A stretch of 64,000 nt of DNA, taken from Enterobacteriaceae bacterium LSJC7. Its GTDB lineage: Bacteria > Pseudomonadota > Gammaproteobacteria > Enterobacterales > Enterobacteriaceae. This document shows positions 1-9,368 of the stretch, in pieces; within the stretch, counting starts at the first letter, position 1; the number at the start of each line of letters is the position of its first letter. A model generated the notes under the pieces. It saw nothing but the letters and a program-made list of their open reading frames with translations, did not search any database and was not told where the DNA came from. Where the stretch lies: assembly GCA_000302695.1 (NCBI GenBank), contig AMFN01000002.1, positions 497,948 to 561,947 of the forward strand. Direction: 5' to 3'. The position numbers and the translations under genes are program-made.

Positions 1-31
1 TCATGTAAACCAACTCATCAAGGTGCCATCC

Positions 32-820
32 ATGGGAAGACAGAAAGCAGTGATCAAAGCTCGTCGCGAAGCGAAACGTCTGCTGAGGCGAGACTCACGC
101 AGCCACAAGCAGCGTGAGGAAGAATCGGTCACCTCGCTTGTGCAAATGAGCGGCGTAGAAGCTATCGGTATGGCCAGGGATTGCCGTGATAACTCGCCTG
201 TTGAGGCGCGCAATGAAGCTCAGGAGCGCTATCTGCAGGCAATAGAGCGTAAGAAATTGATTTTTGCTACCGGTGAAGCAGGCTGTGGCAAAACCTTTAT
301 CAGCGCGGCAAAAGCCGCCGATGCGCTGATTCATAAGGACGTTGACAGGATTATTGTCACGCGCCCGGTGCTCCAGGCCGATGAAGATCTCGGCTTTTTG
401 CCCGGCGATATTTCGGAGAAATTTGCGCCGTATTTCCGCCCGGTCTACGACATTCTGGTGCGCAGGCTCGGGGCGTCATTTATGCAGTACTGCTTACGCC
501 CGGAAATTGGCAAGGTCGAAATTGCGCCGTTCGCCTACATGCGCGGACGTACCTTTGAAAACGCGGTGGTAATTCTGGATGAGGCGCAGAACGTCACCGC
601 GGCGCAGATGAAGATGTTCCTGACCCGCCTCGGGGAAAATGTCACCGTGATAGTCAACGGCGACATTACCCAGTGCGACCTGCCATCCGGCGTGCCGTCC
701 GGGCTGGGTGACGCGCTGGCGCGTTTTAATGATGACGAAATGGTTGGCGTGGTGCGGTTCACTAAAGAGGACTGTGTACGCTCCGAGCTGTGCCAGCGAG
801 CGCTGCTGGCGTATAGCTGA
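32..820 (+). CDS. phoH: PhoH family ATPase
   Basis: Cytosolic P-loop ATPase of the PhoH family, phosphate-starvation inducible in E. coli; its physiological role is poorly defined, and related proteins are linked to RNA metabolism. Seen: Walker A GEAGCGKT at residues 81-88 and Walker B VVILDEAQN at about 179-187, with near identity to E. coli PhoH along the chain. I start at ATG 32 (262 aa). An in-frame GTG at 23 is possible, and the E. coli database entry is longer at the N-terminus, so an upstream start outside the window cannot be excluded. A strong terminator follows. Confidence 0.93.
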   Translation: MGRQKAVIKARREAKRLLRRDSRSHKQREEESVTSLVQMSGVEAIGMARDCRDNSPVEARNEAQERYLQAIERKKLIFATGEAGCGKTFISAAKAADALIHKDVDRIIVTRPVLQADEDLGFLPGDISEKFAPYFRPVYDILVRRLGASFMQYCLRPEIGKVEIAPFAYMRGRTFENAVVILDEAQNVTAAQMKMFLTRLGENVTVIVNGDITQCDLPSGVPSGLGDALARFNDDEMVGVVRFTKEDCVRSELCQRALLAYS

Positions 821-848
821 GTGCATTGGCGCGATAAATGCGGTCATG

Positions 849-874
849 AACCCGGGCGTAAGCCCGGGTTTTTT
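849..874 (+). terminator. phoH Rho-independent terminator
   Basis: CCCGGGC at 851-857 pairs with GCCCGGG at 862-868 across a GTAA loop and is followed by six T residues. It lies 29 bases after the phoH stop codon. Confidence 0.85.
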
Positions 875-979
875 GTGGGGCAGGAGAAAGGCAGAGGCTG
901 AATATTGATATGGCTGATGCTGCCAGCCGGAGCGCAGAGAATAGATTTGCTTATATAGAAGGCTTGTGTAACAGGCAAT

Positions 980-1003
980 AAAAAAGCCCGCTTTGCAGCG
1001 GGC
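980..1003 (-). terminator. Third copy of tRNA-Ser terminator
   Basis: On the minus strand AGCGGGC/GCCCGCT arms with a TTGC-type loop are followed by a T run (A run on the plus strand at 981-985). It is almost identical to the terminators at 1161-1184 and 1587-1611 but sits behind a 19-nt tRNA 3'-end remnant, not behind a complete tRNA. Confidence 0.8.
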
Positions 1004-1019
1004 ATTTTTATCTGGAATA

Positions 1020-1200
1020 TGGCGGTGAGGAAGGGATTGACTCGCTGCGCTCGCCCTTCGGGCAGCTGCCTCGCAGGCTCGGCGTCTGTCCACCAGGCTG
1101 CGCCTGTTGTCGAACCCTGGTCAAGGCTTCTCACCCTTCCTCACTGAGGAATAGGGCAATAAAAAAGCCCGCTTTGCAGCGGGCATTTTCATCTGGAATA
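1020..1200 (-). repeat. rtT-like 181-nt repeat with 19-nt tRNA end
   Basis: Bases 1020-1038 are identical to the last 19 bases (CCA end included) of the tRNA-Ser gene at 1201-1288, then diverge. The spacing between the two CCA ends is 181 bases. Bases 1051-1200 match 1478-1627 over 150 bases with scattered substitutions, so each tRNA-Ser is followed by the same 3' flank. This is the architecture known for the E. coli tyrT locus, where about 178-bp repeats carry the last 19 bp of the tRNA and give rise to rtT RNA. Whether an RNA is released here is inference. Confidence 0.7.
1161..1184 (-). terminator. tRNA-Ser terminator, downstream copy
   Basis: GCCCGCT (1167-1173) and AGCGGGC (1178-1184) form a 7-bp stem; on the minus strand it is followed by a run of T. 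It lies 16 bases after the CCA end of the tRNA-Ser at 1201-1288. Confidence 0.85.
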
Positions 1201-1288
1201 TGGCGGTGAGGAAGGGATTCGAACCCTTGATACGTTGCCGTATACACACTTTCCAGGCGTGCTCCTTCAGCCTCTCGGACACCTCACC
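1201..1288 (-). tRNA. serX: tRNA-Ser(GGA), promoter-distal copy
   Basis: An 88-nt class II tRNA with encoded CCA. The acceptor stem pairs GGTGAGG with CCTCACC, the T arm contains GGTTCGAATCC, and the anticodon GGA (plus-strand TCC at 1252-1254) decodes UCC and UCU. It has a long variable arm as expected for tRNA-Ser. It is identical to the copy at 1628-1715 and sits in the E. coli serX position between phoH and ghrA; E. coli has one gene here. Confidence 0.96.
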
Positions 1289-1328
1289 ATATTGTTGGTT
1301 ACTCGCCAGTAGCGGGCAACGGGGCGCT

Positions 1329-1357
1329 ACTATAGGGAGTCAGACCTTTCTGGTCAA
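1329..1357 (-). promoter_or_regulatory. Promoter of tRNA-Ser copy at 1201-1288
   Basis: On the minus strand TTGACC (1352-1357) and TATAGT (1329-1334) are separated by 17 bases. The -10 is followed by the G+C-rich discriminator AGCGCCCC typical of stringently controlled stable RNA promoters. The second tRNA copy is therefore likely transcribed independently. Confidence 0.8.
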
Positions 1358-1477
1358 GAATAATTTTCCTGAGGGAAGTTCGTTCGGTTACGCGGTGAGC
1401 AAAGGGAATAAAGTGCATGCATTTTGGGCAAAGAAGGGAAGTTTTGGGACTGTAACGAAGGGACTGATTCGTGGTAT

Positions 1478-1627
1478 TCGCCCTTCGGGCAGACACCTCG
1501 CAGGCTCGGCGTCTGTCCAACAAGCTGCGCTTGTAGTCGTTCCCTGGTCAAGGCTTCTCACCCTTCCTCACTGAGGAATCGGGCAATAAAAAAGCCCGCT
1601 TTGCAGCGGGCATTTTCATCTGGAATA
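1478..1627 (-). repeat. 150-nt tRNA-Ser 3'-flank repeat, second copy
   Basis: This segment matches 1051-1200 over its whole length and includes the conserved TCGCCCTTCGGGCAG block, a CTTCTCACCCTTCCTCACTG block and the terminator. It directly follows the tRNA-Ser at 1628-1715 on the minus strand. The two copies differ at scattered positions, so the duplication is not very recent even though the tRNA parts are identical. Confidence 0.75.
1587..1611 (-). terminator. tRNA-Ser terminator, upstream copy
   Basis: GCCCGCT (1594-1600) pairs with AGCGGGC (1605-1611); on the minus strand the hairpin is followed by seven T residues. Confidence 0.85.
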
Positions 1628-1715
1628 TGGCGGTGAGGAAGGGATTCGAACCCTTGATACGTTGCCGTATACACACTTTCCAGGCGTGCTCCTTCAGCCT
1701 CTCGGACACCTCACC
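1628..1715 (-). tRNA. serX: tRNA-Ser(GGA), promoter-proximal copy
   Basis: An 88-nt tRNA-Ser with GGA anticodon and encoded CCA, identical in sequence to the gene at 1201-1288. The two genes are 427 bases apart start to start, and each has its own promoter and terminator. Having two copies of the serX gene in tandem differs from E. coli. Confidence 0.96.
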
Positions 1716-1750
1716 ATATTGTCGTTCACACCGCAGTGAGAACGGGCGCT

Positions 1751-1779
1751 AATGTAGGGGAAAGCCCTGAAGCCGTCAA
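1751..1779 (-). promoter_or_regulatory. Promoter of tRNA-Ser copy at 1628-1715
   Basis: Minus-strand TTGACG (1774-1779) and TACATT (1751-1756) are separated by 17 bases and followed by the discriminator AGCGCCCG. This is a strong stable-RNA-type sigma70 promoter. Confidence 0.8.
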
Positions 1780-1999
1780 CGCAAATTTATTACTGTTCAA
1801 TGTGTTCAGCCAAACTTCACGCAATCTGGCGCTAAAAAACACAACTCATGCGTTAAAAGTACGCGTCATACATAAAAATGCAGCGGCACACAGACAGGGC
1901 GCGAGCAAAAAACGCGAGGAAAAAGTGGATCGCAGCGTACGCCGTTTGTACGCTTAATCATTAAGCACAATGACTTAGCGCATGAGAACTGGAGAGTAC

Positions 2000-2938
2000 A
2001 TGGATATTTTGTTCTGGCATCCGTCCTTTGACGTCCGCGAATGGAGCGAACTGTTAGCACGCGCGCTGCCGCAGGCGCGGGTACGCGTCTGGCAGCCGGG
2101 AGATGAGGGGCATGCCGATTACGCGCTGGTGTGGCAACCGCCGGTGGAGATGCTACAGGGCCGCAAACTCAAGGGCGTATTTGTGCTGGGGGCGGGTGTC
2201 GATGCCATTCTGGAGCGCCTGCGTGCACACCCGGGCATGCTGCGTGAAGATGTCCCGCTATTTCGCCTTGAAGATACAGGCATGGCCCAGCAGATGCAGG
2301 AATATGCCGTAAGCCAGGTCCTACGCTGGTTTCGCCGCTTTGATGATTATCAGGCGCTCCAGGCACAGGCGCAGTGGCAGCCGCTGGAAGAATACCCGCG
2401 AGAGACATTTACCGTTGGCATCCTCGGTGCGGGCGTGCTGGGAGCAAAAGTGGCAGCAAGCCTGCGGGCATGGGATTTCCCGGTACGTTGCTGGAGCCGT
2501 TCGTTGAAAAACTATCCCGGTGTTGAGAGCTTTGCTGGCAATGAACAACTGCCAGCATTTCTGAGCGGCTGCCGGGTGCTGATTAACCTGTTGCCGAGCA
2601 CGCCAGACACGGTCGGCATAATCAATACCGCGCTGCTGTCGCAGTTGCCGCAGGGCGCGTATGTGCTCAATGTGGCACGCGGTGCTCACGTCGTGGTCGC
2701 TGACCTGCTGGCTGCTCTTGACTGTGGTAAACTCAGCCGCGCAACGCTGGATGTTTTTTCTCCAGAGCCGTTAGCGCCAGATAGCCCACTCTGGGCGCAT
2801 CCGCGAGTGGCCATTACGCCACACGTTGGCGCAGTCACGCGCCCGCCGCAGGCGGTGGAGTGGATTGCCACTGCTATTGGTCAACTGGAGCAGGGGGCGC
2901 AACCCGGCGGCCTGGTAGACAGACAGCGCGGTTACTGA
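2000..2938 (+). CDS. ghrA: Glyoxylate/hydroxypyruvate reductase A
   Basis: NADPH-dependent 2-hydroxyacid dehydrogenase that reduces glyoxylate to glycolate and hydroxypyruvate to glycerate in the cytosol. Length is 312 aa, the same as E. coli GhrA, when translation starts at ATG 2000; GGAGAG lies just upstream. Seen: dinucleotide-binding GILGAGVLG, catalytic Arg in NVARG, Glu in FSPEPL and His in ITPHVG, the D-2-hydroxyacid dehydrogenase triad. It is followed by ycdX with a short gap, as in E. coli. Confidence 0.95.
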   Translation: MDILFWHPSFDVREWSELLARALPQARVRVWQPGDEGHADYALVWQPPVEMLQGRKLKGVFVLGAGVDAILERLRAHPGMLREDVPLFRLEDTGMAQQMQEYAVSQVLRWFRRFDDYQALQAQAQWQPLEEYPRETFTVGILGAGVLGAKVAASLRAWDFPVRCWSRSLKNYPGVESFAGNEQLPAFLSGCRVLINLLPSTPDTVGIINTALLSQLPQGAYVLNVARGAHVVVADLLAALDCGKLSRATLDVFSPEPLAPDSPLWAHPRVAITPHVGAVTRPPQAVEWIATAIGQLEQGAQPGGLVDRQRGY

Positions 2939-2979
2939 ACCGCAGCTTCGCGCACGAAAAGCCTTTGAGGAGAACAATG

Positions 2980-3717
2980 ATGTACCCCGTTGATTTGCAT
3001 ATGCACACCGTCGCCAGTACCCATGCTTACAGTACGCTTCATGACTATATTGCGGTGGCCAAAGAGAAAGGGATCTCGCTTTTTGCTATTACCGATCACG
3101 GCCCTGATATGGCAGATGCGCCACACTACTGGCACTTCATCAATATGCGAATCTGGCCGCGGATAGTCGATGGCGTCGGTATTCTGCGTGGCATTGAGGC
3201 CAACATTAAAAATACCAAAGGCGAAATTGACTGCACAGGTCCCATGCTGGACGCACTGGATCTCATCATTGCCGGTTTCCACGAGCCAGTTTTCCCGCCG
3301 CAGGATAAAGCGAGCCATACTGAGGCGATGATTGGCGCCATGGCCAGCGGCGACGTGCACATCATTAGTCACCCGGGCAATCCGAAATTCCCGGTCGATA
3401 TTGCGGCCATTGCCGCCGCGGCGGCGCAATATCAGGTCGCGCTTGAACTCAACAATTCCTCTTTTACTCACTCGCGCGTCGGCAGTGCGCCGAATTGTCG
3501 TGCTATTGCCGAGGCCGTGCGCGATGCCGGCGGCTGGCTGGCGCTTGGCTCGGACTCGCACACGGCGTTTACGCTGGGTGAGTTCAATGCGTGCCGTAAA
3601 ATTCTTGATGAAGTAGAATTTCCCGAAGATCGTATTCTTAACGTCTCGCCGCGCCGCCTGCTGAACTTCCTGGAGGCGCGTGGCAAAGCGCCGATCCCTG
3701 AACTGTCGGCACTCTGA
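2980..3717 (+). CDS. ycdX: PHP-domain zinc phosphatase YcdX
   Basis: Trinuclear-zinc hydrolase of the PHP family with phosphatase activity; E. coli YcdX is connected with swarming motility. Seen: N-terminal [16 protein letters not shown], internal ISHPGNP and GSDSHTAF blocks that carry the metal-ligating His and Asp residues. With ATG 2980 the protein is 245 aa, exactly the E. coli length; an ATG directly before it (2977) is equally placed relative to the GAGGAG site. It appears co-transcribed with ghrA and ycdY. Confidence 0.93.
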   Translation: MYPVDLHMHTVASTHAYSTLHDYIAVAKEKGISLFAITDHGPDMADAPHYWHFINMRIWPRIVDGVGILRGIEANIKNTKGEIDCTGPMLDALDLIIAGFHEPVFPPQDKASHTEAMIGAMASGDVHIISHPGNPKFPVDIAAIAAAAAQYQVALELNNSSFTHSRVGSAPNCRAIAEAVRDAGGWLALGSDSHTAFTLGEFNACRKILDEVEFPEDRILNVSPRRLLNFLEARGKAPIPELSAL

Positions 3718-3737
3718 ACTGAAACGGAAATTTTTTG

Positions 3738-4313
3738 ATGAACGAGTTTTCTATTATCTGCCGCATCCTCGGCTCGCTTTATCACCGCCAGCCGCAGGAT
3801 CCTCTGCTGGAGCCGCTGTATACCCTCATTCGTGAAGGTAAACTCGTGCAACACTGGCCGCTTGAGCAGGATGCGCTACTGGCACGCTTGCAGAAAAACT
3901 GTGATGCACATGAGCTGGCGGCAGATTACAACGCGCTGTTTGTCGGTGACGCATGCAGCGTGCCACCTTATCGCTCGGCGTGGGTTGAAGGTAGCGATGA
4001 AGGTGAGGTCAGGCAGTTTCTCAACGCGCTCGGTATGCCGCTCGGCGAAGGTCCGGCAGACAGCTTTGGCGCGCTCCTGCTCGCGGCCTCCTGGCTTGAA
4101 GACCAGCGAGAAGGGGATGACAGTGAAGCGCTGGAGCAGCTCTTTGCTGACTTTATTCTGCCCTGGCACGAAACCTTCCTCGGTAAGGTGGAAGCCCACG
4201 CGACCTCGGCATTCTGGCGCACTTTCGCTCAACTGAGCCGCGAGGCGGTCAACGCCATGTGGGAAGAGTTGCAAGAAGAGGTAGACCAGGACGAGAAAGC
4301 TGAAGATGAATAA
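3738..4313 (+). CDS. ycdY: TorD-family chaperone YcdY
   Basis: Redox-enzyme-maturation-type chaperone of the TorD/DmsD family; E. coli YcdY interacts with and activates the YcdX phosphatase. The protein has 191 aa, is all-helical in character, with an acidic C-terminal tail rich in Glu and Asp. ATG 3738 is preceded by a TTG codon in frame and only a weak ribosome site. Stop of ycdX and start of ycdY are about 20 bases apart. In E. coli the next genes are ycdZ and the csg (curli) operons; here ymdB follows after 125 bases. Confidence 0.9.
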   Translation: MNEFSIICRILGSLYHRQPQDPLLEPLYTLIREGKLVQHWPLEQDALLARLQKNCDAHELAADYNALFVGDACSVPPYRSAWVEGSDEGEVRQFLNALGMPLGEGPADSFGALLLAASWLEDQREGDDSEALEQLFADFILPWHETFLGKVEAHATSAFWRTFAQLSREAVNAMWEELQEEVDQDEKAEDE

Positions 4314-4366
4314 GCACTCGGCTTGCCTGTGCTAATGTTTCGATAGCTCACTGAGCCTTGCCCCCG

Positions 4367-4393
4367 AACGCCCTGCTTTGCAGGGCGTTTTAC
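4367..4393 (+). terminator. ycdX-ycdY terminator
   Basis: AACGCCCTGC (4367-4376) and GCAGGGCGTT (4380-4389) form a 10-bp stem with a TTT loop and trailing T residues, between ycdY and ymdB. Confidence 0.85.
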
Positions 4394-4438
4394 TTTTTGC
4401 GGCGCAGACTATGCTAAAGGAAGGGTAAAGGAGGAATC

Positions 4439-4972
4439 ATGCAAGAGCGAATCAGCATTATCGAAGGGGATATAACCCAGATGCGAGTGGATGTCATCGT
4501 CAACGCCGCTAACAGTAAGCTAATAGGCGGTGGTGGCGTTGATGGTGCCATTCACCGGGCCGCTGGCGCTGCGCTGGTGGCTGAATGTCGGGAAGTGTCT
4601 CAACGACAGGGGGAGTGTCCACCCGGCCAGGCGGTGATTACCGGGGCTGGCAACTTAACGGCGAAGGCCGTCGTCCATGCCGTTGGCCCGGTGTGGCGCG
4701 GCGGCAGCGAAGGTGAAGAGACACTACTGGCGAGCGCTTATCGCAACAGCCTGCAACTGGCGAGCGACAATGGCTTTCACAGTGTGGCATTCCCGGCCAT
4801 CAGCACGGGAGCGTATGGCTACCCACGCCCCGCAGCGGCAGAAATCGCCCTGAATACCGTAGCGCATTTTCTGCGGACACACCGTCAACCGGAGCACGTA
4901 TACTTCGTGTGCTATGACGAAGAAAACGCCCGACTTTACAGACGCCTGCTGGCGCAGCCCACTGAAGAGTAA
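4439..4972 (+). CDS. ymdB: Macro-domain ADP-ribose deacetylase, RNase III regulator
   Basis: Macrodomain protein of 177 aa that hydrolyses O-acetyl-ADP-ribose and in E. coli also inhibits RNase III and affects biofilm. Seen: substrate loop [20 protein letters not shown] with Asn25 and Asp35 that are required for deacetylation, and the glycine loop [12 protein letters not shown] 4439 follows an AAAGGAGG site. Its 3' end overlaps the reading frame of clsC by 59 bases if the upstream ATG is used there, consistent with coupled translation; E. coli ClsC activity depends on YmdB. Confidence 0.94.
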   Translation: MQERISIIEGDITQMRVDVIVNAANSKLIGGGGVDGAIHRAAGAALVAECREVSQRQGECPPGQAVITGAGNLTAKAVVHAVGPVWRGGSEGEETLLASAYRNSLQLASDNGFHSVAFPAISTGAYGYPRPAAAEIALNTVAHFLRTHRQPEHVYFVCYDEENARLYRRLLAQPTEE

Positions 4973-6398
4973 CGACCATGCCACACGCCTGGGGCGCGCT
5001 ATTGCGCCCGAGGCGGCACGCCATGAAGGGCTATGCGGCATTCATCCACTCGACGACAGCCTGGACGCCTTTGCTGCCCGCTATCAGCTGGCCGGTATGG
5101 CAGAACGTACCCTGGATGTGCAGTATTACATCTGGGAGGACGATATGTCCGGGCGGCTACTGTTTGGTGCGCTGCTTGCCGCCGCCAGGCGGGGCGTGAA
5201 GGTCCGCTTGTTGCTTGACGATAATAACACCGTCGGCATGGACAATATTCTGCGCCTACTGGATGCCCATCCTGATATTGAAGTCCGCCTGTTTAACCCC
5301 TTTTCCTTTCGGTCGCTGCGTATGCTGGGTTATCTCACCGATTTCGCACGCCTGAACCGGCGTATGCACAATAAAAGTTTCACCGTTGATGGCGAAGCCA
5401 CTATTGTCGGCGGGCGCAACGTGGGGGATGCCTATTTTGGCACCGGCGAACAACCGTTATTTACCGACCTGGATGTACTGGCGATTGGCCCGGTAGTGGC
5501 AGAGGTGTGTGAAGATTTTGAACGCTACTGGCAGTCTGGCTCTGTCGTTGCACTCGCCCAGGTGCTGGATATCAGTGAAGATGAGCTGACCCGACGTGTG
5601 GAATTGCCTCATGACGTGCGTGCTACACCGATGGCGCAGCGCTATCTTGAGCGTTTGCGCACCTCGCGCTTTGTAAGCCAGCTTGAGTCCGGGCAGCTTG
5701 AAACTATCTGGGCGCGCACGCGCCTTTTGAGTGACGATCCGCGTAAAGGGGAGGGTAAAGCGCGTCTGCGTTCGCTGCTGGGGCTACGCCTGATAAAAGT
5801 GATTGGTGAGCCAACCTCTCAGTTCGATATTATCTCCGCGTATTTTGTCCCTACGCGCTCCGGCGTGGCGCAGCTGCTGATGCTGGCGCGGCGCGGGGTC
5901 AAAATCGCCATCCTCACCAATTCTCTGGCGGCGAACGATGTCTCTGTGGTACACGCTGGTTATGCCCGCTGGCGCAAACGGCTGCTGCGCGGTGGCGTGG
6001 CATTGTTTGAGCTAAAACCGCAGCACGGCAATGACGCTCCCCATGACCGCGGGCTTACCGGTAACTCCGGCTCCAGCCTGCATGCGAAAACCTTCAGCGT
6101 CGATGGTGATAAAGTCTTTATCGGTTCGTTTAACTTCGACCCACGCTCGGCCATGCTCAATACCGAAATGGGGTTTGTGATTGAGAGCCGTGAACTGGCG
6201 CAGACCATTCACCAGCGTTTTATTCACAGCCGCGTCGCCGCGGCGTGGGAGCTACGGCTGGATAAATGGCGGCGCATAAACTGGATTGAGCGCCACGGCG
6301 AGCAAGAGGTGGTGCTAAAAAAGGAACCGCAGACGCGCTTCTGGCAGCGGCTGGTGGTGCGCATTGCCGCGCGTCTGCCGGTGGAGTGGCTGCTGTAG
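4914..6398 (+). CDS. clsC: Cardiolipin synthase C
   Basis: Phospholipase D superfamily enzyme that makes cardiolipin from phosphatidylglycerol and phosphatidylethanolamine at the inner membrane. Seen: two HKD motifs, HNKSFTVDG beginning at about residue 152 and HAKTFSVDG at about residue 390, each followed by GG/GS and Asn. The C-terminus matches E. coli ClsC to the end (VEWLL). The start is uncertain: ATG 4914 lies inside ymdB and gives 494 aa, while homology to E. coli begins around residue 22, where no in-frame ATG, GTG or TTG is available; ATG 4978 is in another frame. Confidence 0.92.
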   Translation: MTKKTPDFTDACWRSPLKSNDHATRLGRAIAPEAARHEGLCGIHPLDDSLDAFAARYQLAGMAERTLDVQYYIWEDDMSGRLLFGALLAAARRGVKVRLLLDDNNTVGMDNILRLLDAHPDIEVRLFNPFSFRSLRMLGYLTDFARLNRRMHNKSFTVDGEATIVGGRNVGDAYFGTGEQPLFTDLDVLAIGPVVAEVCEDFERYWQSGSVVALAQVLDISEDELTRRVELPHDVRATPMAQRYLERLRTSRFVSQLESGQLETIWARTRLLSDDPRKGEGKARLRSLLGLRLIKVIGEPTSQFDIISAYFVPTRSGVAQLLMLARRGVKIAILTNSLAANDVSVVHAGYARWRKRLLRGGVALFELKPQHGNDAPHDRGLTGNSGSSLHAKTFSVDGDKVFIGSFNFDPRSAMLNTEMGFVIESRELAQTIHQRFIHSRVAAAWELRLDKWRRINWIERHGEQEVVLKKEPQTRFWQRLVVRIAARLPVEWLL

Positions 6399-6409
6399 CC
6401 AGCCTGTCT

Positions 6410-7558
6410 TTAGCGACTGGCGACCTGAGTGCTGTTGTGTTTGCTCTGCGGTTTGCCAGAAAACAAAAAGCGCAGCAGCGGTACGCGCAGATGAAGCTCA
6501 TACAGCACAATCGCGATGCCAATCACAAACACCAGCCCCGTGAAAAAGCCCAGCGTGTTAGAGGGAATATAAGGCGTGATATAGGCACCGAAAATCAGCG
6601 TCAGCGGATGATGCACCAGGTAAATAAACAGCGAGGCGTTAACAAAGTAGGTCACACGCGGCGAATGGAAGTTCAGGAATTTATGGCCCAGTGAGAACAC
6701 CACGTTGGTCATCCACAGTCCCATCAGCATGAGAATCAGGGATTCGGTTTCATACATCCAGCCGTCGCCACTACCAAAGCGTTGGTTGAGCAGATAGGCG
6801 GCAAACGCCAGCGCTGAACCAATGTAGCAGCCTACAGAAGGGGTAATGAAACGCTGTCTGAGGGCCGGGTATTTAAATGCCACCGCACCCAGCATAAAGA
6901 AAGGCAAATAAAGCAGCGTCTGCATCACGACAAAATTAAACAGCCCGTCGCTAAGAATGGCCGGATGAGCAATTAGCAGCAGGCGGCGCAGAGTAGCCCA
7001 GATAATGCCAAACCCCAGAAACAGTACCGACAATTTTATCAGTGAGAAGGTTTTTTCTGTAGCTGCGGCGCGCTGTTTTAAATGTTTAAACAGAATTAAG
7101 CCGAGGCTGGTTAAAATAACCAGAACCAGCAAAAACCACAGATGCGAAACCAGTTCCCACACCAGCGTATTATATTTTTCATACAGGCTAAGCTGAGGCC
7201 ATTTTTCCGCTTTGCCGGAAACAAATTGCAACATAAGAAATTGCGGCAGCGTCAGCAATGGAATAGCGGTCAGCATGGGGATGCCGACGCGCTCTACGCG
7301 TACTTTCCACCAGTGGCTGTGGGTGTAGCGCAGGTACAGCATGTAAGAAAAATAGCCGGAAATAACAAAGAACACCTGCATTCGGAAGGCGTGAATGAAA
7401 TCGTTAAAAAGTGTTAGCCACCAGGTAGGATCGACGCTATTTACGTGCCAGCGATGGCTGGAATAAATCAGCGACATATGGAAGGGAATGCCCAGTAACA
7501 TGAGCCAGGCCCTTATCGAATCGAGGAAAAATTCGCGCGTTGCCGGTGCTTTACTCAT
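6410..7558 (-). CDS. opgC: Glucan biosynthesis succinyltransferase OpgC
   Basis: Inner-membrane acyltransferase-3 family protein (382 aa) that adds succinyl groups to osmoregulated periplasmic glucans. Seen: about ten hydrophobic segments, the N-terminal [18 protein letters not shown] block typical of acyltransferase 3, and strong similarity to E. coli MdoC. It is transcribed away from opgGH, with 256 bases between, and converges on clsC with 11 bases between the stops and no hairpin there. Confidence 0.93.
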   Translation of the reverse strand: MSKAPATREFFLDSIRAWLMLLGIPFHMSLIYSSHRWHVNSVDPTWWLTLFNDFIHAFRMQVFFVISGYFSYMLYLRYTHSHWWKVRVERVGIPMLTAIPLLTLPQFLMLQFVSGKAEKWPQLSLYEKYNTLVWELVSHLWFLLVLVILTSLGLILFKHLKQRAAATEKTFSLIKLSVLFLGFGIIWATLRRLLLIAHPAILSDGLFNFVVMQTLLYLPFFMLGAVAFKYPALRQRFITPSVGCYIGSALAFAAYLLNQRFGSGDGWMYETESLILMLMGLWMTNVVFSLGHKFLNFHSPRVTYFVNASLFIYLVHHPLTLIFGAYITPYIPSNTLGFFTGLVFVIGIAIVLYELHLRVPLLRFLFSGKPQSKHNSTQVASR

Positions 7559-7814
7559 CTCATTCCACCAGAATATAGGACAAATCGTCTTACCCTTAAG
7601 ACGGGTAAGGTCTACATTGGGTGGCTAACCCTACACTAACCCAGGCAAACTGTCTCCAGGATATTCGCATAAAGCGTACCCTTCAAAGTTTGAGTCGTTT
7701 AGCGCTGCCGCCAACAGAGTGAACCTGCCCGCTATATGGTTGTCGGAAAGCTGAAGTATCCATTAGAATGGATCGGATTGACCTTAGCACACAAAGGGGG
7801 ATGTGCTGATTTTT

Positions 7815-9368
7815 ATGAAACATAAACCAGAAATGAAAAAAATGCGCTGGTTAGGTGCTGCGGTATTGCTGTCCCTTTATACCACCTCGGTTTGGGCCTT
7901 CTCTATTGATGATGTTGCAAAGAAGGCAAAAACGATGGCGGGTAAAAGCTATGAAGCGCCAAAAAGCAACCTTCCTTCCGTTTTCCGCGATATGAAGTAT
8001 GCGGATTACCAGCAGATCCAGTTTAATCATGACAAAGCGTACTGGAATAAACTGAATACCCCTTTCAAGCTCGAATTTTATCATCAGGGGATGTACTTCG
8101 ACACGCCGGTTGCCATTAACGAAGTGACGGCTGATAGCGTTAACCGAATTAAATACAGCCCTGACTTTTTTAATTTTGGCAACGTGAAGCACGATAAAGA
8201 TGCCGTTAAGGGGCTTGGCTTCGCGGGTTTTAAAGTGCTCTACCCTATCAATAAAAAAGGCAAGAATGATGAAATCGTCAGCATGCTGGGCGCAAGCTAC
8301 TTCCGCGTGATTGGCGCAGGCCAGGTGTATGGCCTGTCCGCGCGCGGCCTGGCTATTGATACCGCGCTGCCGTCTGGCGAAGAGTTTCCGCGTTTTCGTG
8401 AGTTCTGGATTGAGCGTCCGCAGCCAAAAGCCAACTGGCTGGTGGTGTATGCACTGCTTGATTCGCCGCGTGCAACCGGGGCTTACCGCTTTATTATTCG
8501 CCCAGGGCGCGACAGCGTCGTGGACGTAGAGTCCAAAGTGTATTTGCGTGACAAGGTCGGCAAGCTTGGCGTTGCGCCGCTGACCAGTATGTTCCTGTTT
8601 GGACCAAATCAGCCGTCGCCGTCGGTGAACTACCGTCCTGAAATGCACGACTCCAACGGGCTGTCTATCCTGGCAGGCAACGGTGAGTGGATCTGGCGTC
8701 CGCTGAATAACCCGAAACATCTGGCTGTCAGCACTTTCTCCACTGAAAACCCTAAAGGTTTTGGTCTGCTTCAGCGCGGGCGCGATTTCTCTCGCTATGA
8801 GGATCTCGATGACCGCTACGATCTGCGTCCGAGTGCCTGGGTTACGCCAAAAGGTAACTGGGGCAAGGGCCGCGTGGAGCTGGTAGAGATCCCGACTAAC
8901 GACGAAACCAACGATAATATCGTTGCGTTCTGGACGCCGGATGAACTGCCTGCGGCGGGCAAAGAGATGAACTTTAAATACTCCATTCTCTTTACCCGCG
9001 ATGAAGACAAGCTTCATGGCAAAGACAGCGCCTGGGTACAGCAGACTCGCCGCTCTACCGGTGATGTGAAGCAGGCAAACCTGATTCGCCAACCGGACGG
9101 CACCACGGCATTTATTGTGGACTTTGCCGGAACGGAAATGAGCAAGCTTGCAGCCGAGACACCGGTTACGGCCCAGGCCAGCATCGGTGATAACGGCGAA
9201 ATCGTTGAAAACAGCGTGCGCTACAACCCGGTGACAAAAGGCTGGCGTTTGACGCTGCGCGTGAAGGTCAAAGACGAGAAGAAAACCACCGAAATGCGCG
9301 CTGCGCTGGTTAACGGCGACAAAACCCTGAGTGAGACCTGGAGCTATCAGCTACCTGCAAATGAGTAA
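7815..9368 (+). CDS. opgG: Periplasmic glucan biosynthesis protein OpgG
   Basis: Periplasmic protein needed for synthesis of the branched beta-glucan backbone. Nearly full-length identity to E. coli MdoG, preceded by a signal peptide ([20 protein letters not shown] then AFS). Start choice: ATG 7815 gives 517 aa and lies about 14 bases after AAAGGGGG; ATG 7833 is closer to the E. coli annotation but has no ribosome site, and a GTG at 7803 is too close to the purine tract. The stop overlaps the opgH start by 8 bases. Confidence 0.94.
   Translation: MKHKPEMKKMRWLGAAVLLSLYTTSVWAFSIDDVAKKAKTMAGKSYEAPKSNLPSVFRDMKYADYQQIQFNHDKAYWNKLNTPFKLEFYHQGMYFDTPVAINEVTADSVNRIKYSPDFFNFGNVKHDKDAVKGLGFAGFKVLYPINKKGKNDEIVSMLGASYFRVIGAGQVYGLSARGLAIDTALPSGEEFPRFREFWIERPQPKANWLVVYALLDSPRATGAYRFIIRPGRDSVVDVESKVYLRDKVGKLGVAPLTSMFLFGPNQPSPSVNYRPEMHDSNGLSILAGNGEWIWRPLNNPKHLAVSTFSTENPKGFGLLQRGRDFSRYEDLDDRYDLRPSAWVTPKGNWGKGRVELVEIPTNDETNDNIVAFWTPDELPAAGKEMNFKYSILFTRDEDKLHGKDSAWVQQTRRSTGDVKQANLIRQPDGTTAFIVDFAGTEMSKLAAETPVTAQASIGDNGEIVENSVRYNPVTKGWRLTLRVKVKDEKKTTEMRAALVNGDKTLSETWSYQLPANE

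Noticed and set aside
1200-1574. Open frame of 124 codons over the tRNA-Ser repeats
   Set aside because: It runs across a tRNA gene, promoter and terminator; coding is not plausible.
7851-9092. Minus-strand open frame of 413 codons inside opgG
   Set aside because: Lies wholly opposite opgG, which matches E. coli closely; the codon pattern fits opgG, not this frame.
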